From Novosphingobium sp. B1 (GTDB lineage: Bacteria > Pseudomonadota > Alphaproteobacteria > Sphingomonadales > Sphingomonadaceae), in NCBI RefSeq assembly GCF_900176395.1, contig NZ_FWXL01000001.1, forward strand, positions 186,001-250,000: 64,000 nt of DNA, given 5' to 3'. The notes under the pieces were generated by a model, which saw only the letters and a program-made list of their open reading frames with translations, was not told where the DNA came from and searched no databases. A program made the translations under genes and the position numbers. This document shows positions 26,986 through 35,265 of this stretch, piece by piece. Numbering within the stretch: the first letter of the stretch is position 1; each line of letters starts with the position of its first letter.

Positions 26986-29546
26986 GTCCGAAGCCGCTCG
27001 ATTCCCTGGGCCAGCGCGACGTAGAGCTTGCCCATGTCGGAGGACAGCAACGTAACGCCCAGAGCGTTACCATCCCGTGTCGAAAGCAACTGGCGCAACA
27101 TCGACTCGAAGTCATGGATGTAGCGGTTTACGTGTTCGCGGAATTCGCTCTCGGCTTCGTAATGTGCCTGCACAGCTTTGGCTTCGGCGTTTTCGAGCAA
27201 CGTTACGGCACGACGGGTGAAGATCCCGCGGTCGCCACGCAGATACGATGCCCACGCGGTTTCCGACACGTCCGTCGACATCGCCTTTGCAATGTCGATT
27301 GCCGAGGAATTCAGCGATTCCGTGATCAGCGCAGCACGACGGGCAAAATCGTTGTCTACCTGCTCTTCGGCCTTTTCACGCACGCGACCGACGCGCGCTT
27401 CAAGATTGCCGGCCAGTTCATCGACCTTGGTCAACTGGTCACGCATCTGGATCGCAGTATCGCGACTTGCTGCCGCAGCAGCGTCGATTGCTTCTTCAAG
27501 CCTGCCGACAAGTTCGGCGGCGCGGCCCTGAAGCACTTTTGCAATTGCCGCGTTGCTCTGCTCGGCAAGGCGAGCGGCAAGCGCTTCAACCTCGCCAGCG
27601 GTGCTTTCACGCAAGGCATTCCCTGTTTCCGCCGCAGACTGCGACAGCTTGCCGATCGCACCGGACAGGCTCTCTTCGATGGCTGCCGAAAGAGCAGCGC
27701 TTTCGTTGCGGGTCTGGGCCAGCGTTTCACGCAAGGCAGACAGCCGCGCTTCGTGCTCTGCGGCATTGGCGGCGAGGCTCTTCTGCGCCTTGGCAAGCTC
27801 CTTCAGCGTATCTGCCACTTCGCTGCGTGCGGTGCCGACATTTTCGGCCAGCGTACGGCCGCCATCGCCCGCTTCGCGCAAGGTGTCGCGCAGGGTGAAG
27901 ATGCGATCTTCCAGACCCTTCAGGCCGGCTTCTGTGCTGCGCAGGGCTTCGGGAATCTGGGTGCGCGTATGATCTCCGCCAGCCTGAATCAATTCAAGCA
28001 AGCGCACGGCCGACACGGTCAGTTCGCCAATCTGCAGGTCGGTGCCTGACAGGGCATGGCGCATTTCACCGAGTCGTCCGTTCAGATCGGCCATGGCGCG
28101 GTCGACGATCGAGGCCGTCTCCGCCCCTTGCTGCCCCGAACTTGCCAGCACTTGCGAGAACGCGCTGACTTTCTGCCCGATCTCCTCGCACCGCTCGGCC
28201 AGCCGCTGTGCTTCGGCAAGTTGCGTTCGGCGCTGCGCATCGATCGCCTGATCCAACTCTGCAAGCTTGACTGCCAGTGCTTCTGCTGCGTCTGCAGCAG
28301 CACTTTCCATGGCAGCGCGGCGATCGGCAATGGCGCCGTCGATCTCGGCAAGCCTGTGCTCGAGTGCATTTCGCTGCTCGGAAACACTAGCCTCGGTCGC
28401 GGCGCGCCGGCGCGACAGCTGATCGTCCACTTCGCGCCCCTGTGCCTCAAGCAAGGCTGTCAATGAACGGGCTGCATCCTCGAACCGTGCCAGACGGCTG
28501 GCGGCGTCGGCAAGCAGCGCTTCGTGGTCCTCGCCCAGCCGTGACATGACGGCACGCATGACCTCGCCATGCGCGGAAGAACGTTCCTCCCATTGGGAAA
28601 GTGCCGCCCGCTCGGCCGCTGCATGATCGTCGGCTTGTCTTGCGCTCTGGGTGGCAAGCGCCTCGAAGCGGCCCTCCGCAATGGTGGCAAGCGTCTCTGA
28701 GGCAATTGCAAGACTGTCGATCGCGGCATTCACGCGATCGCGGAACGAACCCACCTGGCGCTCGCTTGCGAGTCCGAACTCGTTCAGACGCTGGAAGCCG
28801 GAAACAAGCTCTTCAAGCTGCAGGTGCGCTGTGCGCCCAGCGTTGCCGATGTTGTTCGTCACGTCCTTGGCGGAATTGGCGATCACCGGCAGCTGGCCGC
28901 GCAACTTCTCCATATTGTCGAGAGCGGCGGCCGAAACGGTCTGTATCCTGTCGATCTGGGCACCATTCTGGCCCACGAGCTCGGCAAGGCGCGCGCTGCT
29001 GTCGCCCAGTCGCTCGACCGCCACGCGACCGAGCGAATCGAGATCGCGGCTTTGCGCGGCAATGAAATCCCGGGCGAGCGAAAGCTCGGTGTTTACTGAT
29101 TGCAGGCGAAGTTCGAGCCGTTGCGACTCGACAGAAAGCGCATTTGCCATTTCCGCAAAGCGCCGCCCCTCACGCCTGCTCGTGCGCAGGCCCAACGAGA
29201 GTACCGCCAGGACCAGCACCACCGGCATCGACCACTGCGTGATCCACCACGCCCATTGGTCTGCGCTGATCGGCTGGCTTTGTCGCAGAATGACCAGCCA
29301 GACGAAGAGACCCGTCCAAGTGGCAATGACCAGGCCGGCACCGGCTGGCGCGATCCAGTTGCGCTTGTACGGAGCGGGCTCGCTCCATTCCTGGGCGCGC
29401 CATTGCGGTTCGGGCCTTGCGCCGCTTTCCCCGCTGGCGCCATGGTCGTCCGCCTGTTCGCGCGTCAGGGGCTCGCCCTGCGCAGTGGTTTCCGCTGCAC
29501 CGTGTTCGGCGCTTCCGATTGGAATGATCCGTCGTCCCCCGTTCAT
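26982..29546 (-). CDS. Large coiled-coil membrane protein, function unknown
   Basis: An 854-residue protein. Residues 1-60 are polar. Two membrane helices follow (about 64-88, WIAPAGAGLVIATWTGLFVW; about 99-120, WSMPVVLVLAVLSLGL). From 120 to about 760 it is almost continuous Ala/Glu/Arg-rich heptad-like helix with few prolines. A conserved-looking C-terminal domain (ETAWASYLRGDRGIFTRRAV, EFREHVNRYIHDFESML) ends the protein. The build resembles polarity or cell-envelope scaffold proteins of alphaproteobacteria, or a methyl-accepting protein without its signalling tip; no name can be given. It is divergent from the four-gene set at 29.6-33.7 kb across a 71-base gap holding a perfect palindrome. 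Confidence 0.8.
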   Translation of the reverse strand: MNGGRRIIPIGSAEHGAAETTAQGEPLTREQADDHGASGESGARPEPQWRAQEWSEPAPYKRNWIAPAGAGLVIATWTGLFVWLVILRQSQPISADQWAWWITQWSMPVVLVLAVLSLGLRTSRREGRRFAEMANALSVESQRLELRLQSVNTELSLARDFIAAQSRDLDSLGRVAVERLGDSSARLAELVGQNGAQIDRIQTVSAAALDNMEKLRGQLPVIANSAKDVTNNIGNAGRTAHLQLEELVSGFQRLNEFGLASERQVGSFRDRVNAAIDSLAIASETLATIAEGRFEALATQSARQADDHAAAERAALSQWEERSSAHGEVMRAVMSRLGEDHEALLADAASRLARFEDAARSLTALLEAQGREVDDQLSRRRAATEASVSEQRNALEHRLAEIDGAIADRRAAMESAAADAAEALAVKLAELDQAIDAQRRTQLAEAQRLAERCEEIGQKVSAFSQVLASSGQQGAETASIVDRAMADLNGRLGEMRHALSGTDLQIGELTVSAVRLLELIQAGGDHTRTQIPEALRSTEAGLKGLEDRIFTLRDTLREAGDGGRTLAENVGTARSEVADTLKELAKAQKSLAANAAEHEARLSALRETLAQTRNESAALSAAIEESLSGAIGKLSQSAAETGNALRESTAGEVEALAARLAEQSNAAIAKVLQGRAAELVGRLEEAIDAAAAASRDTAIQMRDQLTKVDELAGNLEARVGRVREKAEEQVDNDFARRAALITESLNSSAIDIAKAMSTDVSETAWASYLRGDRGIFTRRAVTLLENAEAKAVQAHYEAESEFREHVNRYIHDFESMLRQLLSTRDGNALGVTLLSSDMGKLYVALAQGIERLRT

Positions 29547-29550
29547 GTGG

Positions 29551-29562
29551 GTGATATATCAC
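29551..29562. promoter_or_regulatory. Perfect 12-base palindrome in a divergent gap
   Basis: GTGATATATCAC lies four bases upstream of the coiled-coil gene start and 55 bases upstream of the Hpt-like gene, inside their 71-base shared gap. Its placement suits an operator that acts on the reverse-strand gene or both genes. No factor is known for it. Confidence 0.3.
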
Positions 29563-29617
29563 GATTTGCGAAAAGCCATAAACCCTGCCTTAACGTTTCG
29601 GCGCATAGCCTTGTCGC

Positions 29618-29920
29618 ATGGCCTACGAAGGTGCCTCTCTCGATGCCAACCTCGCCGCTGCTGCAGGACACGATCCCGAGCTTGTGCGGGAATTGCGCGC
29701 CGCCTTTCTCGAAAGTGCGACCTTGCAGGTAGACCTGTTGGGCAGGTCCAGATGCGATGGAAACTGGCAGGTTGCCGCAATGAGGCTCAAGGGTCTTGCC
29801 GCAAGCTTCCATGCCGACGGTCTGCTTCTCCTGGCAGAGGAGGCCCTTGAGGGCGTACCGGGAGATCCAGCGATCATCCGGCGTCTGCACACCATGCTTG
29901 GCGATCTCGCGATAAGCTGA
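29618..29920 (+). CDS. Hpt-like protein lacking the phosphoacceptor histidine
   Basis: A 100-residue helical protein that lines up with histidine phosphotransfer domains. DPELVRELRAAFLESATLQVDLL matches the first helices, and AAMRLKGLAASFHADGLLLLAEEAL matches the segment that normally reads A-H-R-L-K-G-S-A. The invariant His is replaced by Met, so it cannot carry the usual phosphoryl group. It may bind a kinase or receiver domain without catalysis. It is the first of four same-strand genes and the last of them is a kinase-like protein that also lacks its His. The ATG at 29618 has no clear ribosome site. Confidence 0.7.
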   Translation: MAYEGASLDANLAAAAGHDPELVRELRAAFLESATLQVDLLGRSRCDGNWQVAAMRLKGLAASFHADGLLLLAEEALEGVPGDPAIIRRLHTMLGDLAIS

Positions 29921-30010
29921 CGGACGAACCGACCGATAGGGCGTTGCCTGCCATTGCAACCGGCGACAAGTTGTCTCGCTGTCTTGGCAGTGCTGCCTAC
30001 AGTCCCTACC

Positions 30011-31336
30011 ATGCCCGCGACAGGAGATTTGGCCTTGCGGGTCGCAATACTATCGTTGATCGAACCTGCTGGCGAGGCAGGAGGCCTGCGCGGTTACCTG
30101 CCCATCGGCGGGCGATCGCTGTTGCGGCATCAGATCGGTCTGGCGCTGTCGCTCGGAGCAAAGCGGATCGTTGTCGTCGCCGAAGGCATCAGCGGCGCCC
30201 TCGTGTCCCTTCAGCACGTTGCGGAATCGGGTGGCGCCCAGTTTCACGTCATAGCGACTGCACGCGCGCTCGTGCCGCTGGTTGCACCCGAGGACGATGT
30301 GATTGTTCTGGGTGATGGTCTGCTGGTGTTGCCGACAGACTTCACCAGACTGATCGAGAGCGGGCCTGCGGTGCTGACCTTGCCAGTCGAGACGGCACTG
30401 GCGCTTGGCTACGAACGGATCGATATCAACCATGCCAGTGCAGGGGCCATGCGCTTGCCCGGGCGGATTGCGGCGGGGCTGGCCGAACTCCCGGCGGAAT
30501 GGCATGTCCATTCCGCGCTGCTGCGTCTGGCGGTTCAGGCGCAGGTGCCAATGCGTTCCGTACCGGCGAACATGCTTGATGACGGGCGGTGGTCAATCGT
30601 GCGGACCGAAGCCGAGGCGCTCCCGGCGGAGCGGCGCTGGCTTGGGCTTCATACCCGCCCCACCGCTGATGAAAGCCTCGCTCCCGGGTCGAGACTGGGC
30701 TTGTTCCTGGTCCGCCGATATGGCCCTGCAATCCTCCATGCCGGCACTCGCCCGGCGATCGTGCTGATCGCTGCGGTCGTCGTCGGGCTGCTTGGCGTCG
30801 GTTCCGGCTGGCTTGGCCATGACGTGGCCGGCTTCCTGCTGCTGGGTGCTGCCTGGCTGATCGAGCGGTTTGCGAGCGTGCTGGCGAAAGTGGAGCGGGA
30901 TTCGCTCCTTTCTTCCGGCATTGCGCGGCAAGGCTCGGAGATCTTCACCCTGCTGATAGACTTGGGGTTCGTGTCGATCGCGGCGTGGCGCAGCGACTTG
31001 CCTGCAGTGCCCGGGGTGCCGCCGGGGGCAACAGCCTTCGCGCCATTGCTTTTCGTCGGGGGCACGCGCCTTGTGCGACTTGCCTTGTCCGGACGCCGTT
31101 GGGCCGGCCTGCTCGACGACCGTCTGTTGCTTGGCCTCGGCCTCGCGATTGCAAGCGTCCTGTTGCCGTTCGACGTTGCCTTGGGCCTTGCTGTCCTTGC
31201 CTTGTTCGGCACCTGCCTGTTCACGCTGCAGTTTGCGGCGGGCGGGGCGGGCAAGCGGGATCAAGCCGCTGAAAGGCTGTCCTCGTCGCACTCGGGAGAG
31301 GGTTCGCCTAACTCCCGGTTAACCAGTGGGCGGTAA
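30011..31336 (+). CDS. Degenerate nucleotidyltransferase/CDP-alcohol transferase-like membrane protein
   Basis: About 441 residues. The N-terminal half looks like a sugar-phosphate nucleotidyltransferase (VAILSL, GYLPIGGRSLLRHQIGLAL, GAKRIVVVAEG), but the nucleotide-binding loop GxGxRxG is not intact. The C-terminal half has about five membrane helices. Its order, a HTRPTADE segment, then helices, then LIERFASVLAKVERDS, resembles the fused inositol-1-phosphate cytidylyltransferase/CDP-alcohol phosphotransferases, where that place holds the Asp-rich DxxDGxxAR motif. Those Asp residues are missing here. Start is uncertain: an ATG at 30011, or a TTG at 30035 that has AGGAG at ideal distance. The similarity is by eye; a catalytic role looks unlikely. 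Confidence 0.6.
   Translation: MPATGDLALRVAILSLIEPAGEAGGLRGYLPIGGRSLLRHQIGLALSLGAKRIVVVAEGISGALVSLQHVAESGGAQFHVIATARALVPLVAPEDDVIVLGDGLLVLPTDFTRLIESGPAVLTLPVETALALGYERIDINHASAGAMRLPGRIAAGLAELPAEWHVHSALLRLAVQAQVPMRSVPANMLDDGRWSIVRTEAEALPAERRWLGLHTRPTADESLAPGSRLGLFLVRRYGPAILHAGTRPAIVLIAAVVVGLLGVGSGWLGHDVAGFLLLGAAWLIERFASVLAKVERDSLLSSGIARQGSEIFTLLIDLGFVSIAAWRSDLPAVPGVPPGATAFAPLLFVGGTRLVRLALSGRRWAGLLDDRLLLGLGLAIASVLLPFDVALGLAVLALFGTCLFTLQFAAGGAGKRDQAAERLSSSHSGEGSPNSRLTSGR
31308..31323 (+). promoter_or_regulatory. CtrA-like binding site
   Basis: CTAA-N7-TTAAC matches the CtrA consensus TTAA-N7-TTAAC at eight of nine fixed positions and lies 22 bases before the ATG at 31346. It overlaps the end of the upstream gene. 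A DivL homologue in the window makes a CtrA pathway plausible in this organism. A chance match cannot be excluded. Confidence 0.4.
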
Positions 31337-31345
31337 GAGCTTGGC

Positions 31346-32311
31346 ATGGTATTGACGGCACGCGGCACCTTGGGCTTGGAAACGATCGAGACGCTTCTGC
31401 GTGATGATCTGCGGCATGCGGATCAGGCGATGGTGCACATGGGTCCGATCCTGCGCCACTTGCTGCAGAACGACGACAGTTCGATCTTCAACGACGAGAT
31501 TGTTGCGCGGGTGCGCGGGATGCTGGCAGACCTCGCGCGCCAGCTTGTTCAGGCGCTCGGGGAATCCGCCGGACATCAGGACGCGGCAGCATGGGCGCGT
31601 CAAGCAGGGCCTGGCCTTTCCGACATGCTCGGTGCCAACCAGGCATTGCTGGCGCATCTCCACATGCTCGCAATCGAATGGCAGCTTTGCGAACGCATGC
31701 AGGGACGGCTGGGCATCGATCCTGTCCTGACTCCGTTGCTGCAGGATATCATCGCTGCAGCCGACCCCGATCTTGCCGCAAGAGGCATGAACCTCCTCGC
31801 CGCGCAGGCACGCTTCGGCCAGTCGATCCGCCGCATGCAGCTTCCCCTGCTCGAACTGCCGGGCGACCTTCACCACATCGCCCTGGTCACGATGCAGGCC
31901 TATGTCTCAGAAGATCCAGTGGGCGAAGAGGCGGCGCAGAATGCTGAGCGCTTGCTTCGCCAAAGCCGCGCCCGTCACGAATCTCGGCTTGAACTGCTGA
32001 CGCATTCAGTCGGCGCCTTGGGGAGCGACAGGATCAGGACGCTCGATCTCCAACATGCCGGCGTTGCGCTGTTTCTGACCGGTCTGGCGATCAACGCCAT
32101 GTTGACCAGAGAGATGGCAGTCATGTGCACGACGGATAGCCAGATGCCGCGGCTGGCGCTTTCGCTTGCTGCATCCGGACTGGGGCGTGAAGGCATCGCC
32201 ATCACCTTTGCTGCCTTGCACCCCGACATCGCCCTGCCTGACGGTCTCGAAATGCTGGGCGCGGATCGTGCTGCCGGCATCCTCGAGTTGTCCGAGCGAA
32301 GCGGTAACTGA
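31346..32311 (+). CDS. Helical protein of unknown function
   Basis: A 321-residue protein that I do not recognise. It is predicted mostly alpha-helical, Leu/Ala/Arg-rich, without a signal peptide, membrane helix or recognisable catalytic motif. Segments such as LRHADQAMVHMGPILRHLL and LLAHLHMLAIEWQLCERMQ look like helical-bundle packing. The C-terminal half (LDLQHAGVALFLTGLAINAM, ALSLAASGLGREGIAITFAA) could be repeat-like. It follows the degenerate transferase gene by nine bases and precedes the His-less kinase by one base, so it belongs to the same operon. The upstream CtrA-like site may give it an additional promoter. Confidence 0.75.
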   Translation: MVLTARGTLGLETIETLLRDDLRHADQAMVHMGPILRHLLQNDDSSIFNDEIVARVRGMLADLARQLVQALGESAGHQDAAAWARQAGPGLSDMLGANQALLAHLHMLAIEWQLCERMQGRLGIDPVLTPLLQDIIAAADPDLAARGMNLLAAQARFGQSIRRMQLPLLELPGDLHHIALVTMQAYVSEDPVGEEAAQNAERLLRQSRARHESRLELLTHSVGALGSDRIRTLDLQHAGVALFLTGLAINAMLTREMAVMCTTDSQMPRLALSLAASGLGREGIAITFAALHPDIALPDGLEMLGADRAAGILELSERSGN

Positions 32312-32312
32312 G

Positions 32313-33695
32313 ATGGTGGCCGCGGGGCCGATACGCGCCCGGAGCGATGGCGCGGACCGTCTCGTTGAGGCGGATGAGATGCTTGCCGCCCTGCAGGTGC
32401 GCCTTGGCGGCAGTTATCCCGGCCTTGTCGCTATTCCTTCCCTGCTGGCTGTCGTGCGTCGCGCGCGCGTCAGCGGAGCCCGGCTCGATGCGCATCTGAC
32501 GGTCGAAGACGCGGGGCAGCCCTTCGTGTTCGACGCATCCGTCTGTCCTGACGCGGACGGTACGGAAATTACCATTTCGGGCTGGCAACTGGCATCGCAA
32601 GCCTGGGACGGTGCGGAAAAGGACAGCGCCGACGAAGCTTTGCTGCGACAGCTGGCCGAAGCGCATGTCGTGCTTGATCGCGAACAGCGCATAATCGCCG
32701 GCTCGACCTTCGGCGGTGATCTCGCGCAGTTCGAGCAGGATTTGCGTGGCGGGTTCGGTCGTTACTGGACCGACGTCGTGTCGCTTGAGGGCAGCAGCCA
32801 TCGCCAGCCGCTGCACTGGCGGCTGCTCGACGGAGTGGGACTGCGCGTACCGGGTTCGCACAGGACGTGGCGCGCATGTATCCTGCCACTGAAGGGCGGG
32901 GGCTTCGAATTGCTGCTGATTGCCGAAACCGTGCTCGCAGCTTCAGCGGACGAAGTGCAGTCCGGACCGCCGGCGCCTGTCTCTTCAGCCGGTGATTTCA
33001 AGGGCCTCCTTGGCCAGCGCCTCGCTCCTGCCTTGCGATTGCCGCTCAACCGCATCGTCGCTAACAGTGAATCGATCCGTACGCGCCTGGCTGGCCCGCT
33101 CGATCCGCAATATGTCGGCTATGCCGCCGACATCGCGCAAGCGGGGAGGCACCTTCTCTCACTGGTCGAGGATCTGGCAGATCTCGATACCGTGGAAGAG
33201 GAAAGCTTCCAGCCGGCAGTGGACGACATCGATCTGGTCGATTGCGCACGCCGGGCTGCAGGTATCCTGGGTATGCGCGCTCAGGAGAAGCACATTGCGC
33301 TCGTGCTTCCCGATGCGGCGATAACAGCGCCGGCCTGTGCCGAATTTCGCCGGGTCTTGCAGATATTGCTCAATCTGATCGGCAACGCCCTGCGGTACTC
33401 GCCGCAGGATACCACCGTGCGGGTCGAGGCAGGATCGGCGTCCGATCACGCCTGGATCTCAGTCATCGACGAGGGTGAGGGTATTCCGCCAAACCAGGTC
33501 GAGCAAGTGTTCGAAAAGTTCGAGCGTCTTGGACGCAGCGGCGACGGCGGCAGTGGCCTGGGCCTCTATATCTCCCGAAAGCTTGCCCGCGCGATGGGTG
33601 GCGAGCTTTCGGTAACTGCAGCGGATAACGGTGGCGCCCGCTTCACGCTGACGCTTCCCCTGCGGGGCGAGGACAAGCGCTCTGCGATCGGCTGA
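32313..33695 (+). CDS. Histidine kinase-like protein without the phosphoacceptor His
   Basis: A soluble 460-residue protein. Residues 1 to about 220 form a divergent PAS-like sensor region (LLRQLAEAHVVLDREQRIIAG). Then comes a dimerisation helix where HELRTPLN of normal kinases reads PALRLPLN, with Pro239 in place of the His. The ATPase domain looks intact: N box LLNLIGNALRYSP, G1 DEGEGIPP, FEKFERLG, and G2 GSGLGLYISRKLA. It may bind ATP and another kinase but cannot autophosphorylate at the standard site. The ATG at 32313 follows the previous stop by one base, so it is translationally coupled. It is the fourth gene of the set that begins with the His-less Hpt protein. Confidence 0.85.
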   Translation: MVAAGPIRARSDGADRLVEADEMLAALQVRLGGSYPGLVAIPSLLAVVRRARVSGARLDAHLTVEDAGQPFVFDASVCPDADGTEITISGWQLASQAWDGAEKDSADEALLRQLAEAHVVLDREQRIIAGSTFGGDLAQFEQDLRGGFGRYWTDVVSLEGSSHRQPLHWRLLDGVGLRVPGSHRTWRACILPLKGGGFELLLIAETVLAASADEVQSGPPAPVSSAGDFKGLLGQRLAPALRLPLNRIVANSESIRTRLAGPLDPQYVGYAADIAQAGRHLLSLVEDLADLDTVEEESFQPAVDDIDLVDCARRAAGILGMRAQEKHIALVLPDAAITAPACAEFRRVLQILLNLIGNALRYSPQDTTVRVEAGSASDHAWISVIDEGEGIPPNQVEQVFEKFERLGRSGDGGSGLGLYISRKLARAMGGELSVTAADNGGARFTLTLPLRGEDKRSAIG

Positions 33696-33710
33696 TCGCG
33701 CTCTAAGGAA

Positions 33711-33902
33711 CTAAGGGCGTTTGCCCGCACGCCAAAGCGCGAATACGCCGAGCAGCATCAGGCCAATCCCGATGTATGCCCACTGTGTCTGCGCGAGCAT
33801 GAAGCTCGAGGCGGGCCACATGATCAGGCCAAGGCCCTGACCGGTCCACAACCCGCCCATGAGCAGGGCGACGATGCCGAAAATTCTCAAAACAGTCGTC
33901 AT
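33711..33902 (-). CDS. Small two-helix membrane protein
   Basis: A 63-residue hydrophobic protein with two membrane helices (ILRIFGIVALLMGGLWTGQG-type start, then WAYIGIGLMLLGVFALW) and a short basic tail (RAGKRP). Such proteins are common in sphingomonads and have no assigned function. It sits 29 bases downstream of gltA on the same strand and could be read from the gltA transcript. It converges with the kinase-like gene, 15 bases away. Confidence 0.7.
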   Translation of the reverse strand: MTTVLRIFGIVALLMGGLWTGQGLGLIMWPASSFMLAQTQWAYIGIGLMLLGVFALWRAGKRP

Positions 33903-33931
33903 CGTCGCCCTCTCGTTTGCCTGTTGGCCGC

Positions 33932-35218
33932 TTAACGGTTGCTCAACGGCACATAGTCGCGCTGGGTCGGGCCGGTGTAAAGCTGGCGCGGACGACCGAT
34001 CTTCTGGCCAGGATCGCTGATCATTTCATTCCACTGCGCCACCCAGCCGACAGTGCGGGCAAGGGCGAAGAGCACGGTGAACATCGTGGTCGGGAAGCCG
34101 ATCGCATTCAGGATGATGCCCGAATAGAAGTCGACGTTCGGGAACAGCTTCTTCTCGATGAAGTAGGGATCGTTGAGCGCGATCTCTTCAAGGCGAAGTG
34201 CGGTTTCGAACAGCGGATCATTGACCTTGAGCGCGTCGAACACCTCGCGCACGGTCGACTGCATGACAGTCGCGCGCGGATCGTAGTTCTTGTAGACGCG
34301 ATGGCCGAAGCCCATGAGGCGGAACGGATCGTTCTTGTCCTTCGCACGCTCAATATAGTGCGGGATCTTGTCGGGAGTCCCGATCTCCTTGAGCATGTTG
34401 AGCGCGGCCTCGTTCGCGCCGCCATGGGCAGGGCCCCACAGGCAGGCGATGCCCGCGGCGATGCAGGCGAACGGGTTGGCGCCCGAAGAGCCGGCAAGGC
34501 GCACGGTCGAGGTCGAAGCGTTCTGCTCGTGATCGGCATGGAGGATGAAGATGCGGTCCATCGCCTTTTCAACGGCAGGGATCACTTCATATTCCTCGGC
34601 CGGAACCCCGAAGGTCATCTTCAGGAAGTTGCCGGTATAGGACAGCTTGTTGTCCGGGTAGACGAAAGGCTGGCCGACCGAATACTTGTAGGCCATCGCA
34701 GCGATCGTCGGCATCTTGGCGATCAGGCGGTGCGAGCTAATCTTGCGATGGTTGGGATCGGCGATGTCGGTGCTGTCGTGATAGAACGCCGAAAGCGCGC
34801 CGACCACGCCGCACATGATGGCCATGGGGTGTGCGTCACGGCGGAAGCCGCGATAGAACGTGGCAAGCTGTTCGTGCAGCATTGTGTGCCGCGTGATCGT
34901 GCGGCTGAAATCTGCCAGTTCCTGGCTGCTCGGCAATTCGCCGTTCAGGAGCAGGTAGCTCACTTCCATGAACGACGAATGCTCGGCCAACTGGCCGATC
35001 GGATAGCCACGGTGAAGAAGAACGCCTTCGTCGCCATCGATATAGGTGATCGCGGAATCGCAGCTCGCCGTCGAGGTGAAGCCCGGATCGTAGGTGAACA
35101 TGCCGGTCTGGCCATAGAGCTTGCGGATGTCGATGACGTCCGGCCCGATCGTGCCGCTCTTGACCGGCATTTCGATGGTCTTGCCATCCGCGGTCAAAGA
35201 AGCCTGATTATCGCTCAC
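33932..35218 (-). CDS. gltA: Citrate synthase
   Basis: Condenses acetyl-CoA and oxaloacetate to citrate at the entry of the TCA cycle. The 428-residue length and sequence are those of the hexameric type II enzyme. Catalytic residues are visible as His in [12 protein letters not shown], His in [15 protein letters not shown] and Asp in [13 protein letters not shown]. The GTG at 35218 is taken as start because CAGGAGGG lies eight bases upstream and the product then begins [14 protein letters not shown], as in relatives; the open frame upstream is non-coding. It follows gltX on the same strand with a 47-base gap. Confidence 0.97.
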   Translation of the reverse strand: MSDNQASLTADGKTIEMPVKSGTIGPDVIDIRKLYGQTGMFTYDPGFTSTASCDSAITYIDGDEGVLLHRGYPIGQLAEHSSFMEVSYLLLNGELPSSQELADFSRTITRHTMLHEQLATFYRGFRRDAHPMAIMCGVVGALSAFYHDSTDIADPNHRKISSHRLIAKMPTIAAMAYKYSVGQPFVYPDNKLSYTGNFLKMTFGVPAEEYEVIPAVEKAMDRIFILHADHEQNASTSTVRLAGSSGANPFACIAAGIACLWGPAHGGANEAALNMLKEIGTPDKIPHYIERAKDKNDPFRLMGFGHRVYKNYDPRATVMQSTVREVFDALKVNDPLFETALRLEEIALNDPYFIEKKLFPNVDFYSGIILNAIGFPTTMFTVLFALARTVGWVAQWNEMISDPGQKIGRPRQLYTGPTQRDYVPLSNR

Positions 35219-35265
35219 GCCTAAGCCCTCCTGTTTCTTGTGTCTTTCCAGATACCTGCTCGTGG

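Noticed and set aside
33917..35224. 435-codon plus-strand open frame opposite gltA
   Set aside because: Antisense shadow of citrate synthase codons, no family similarity.
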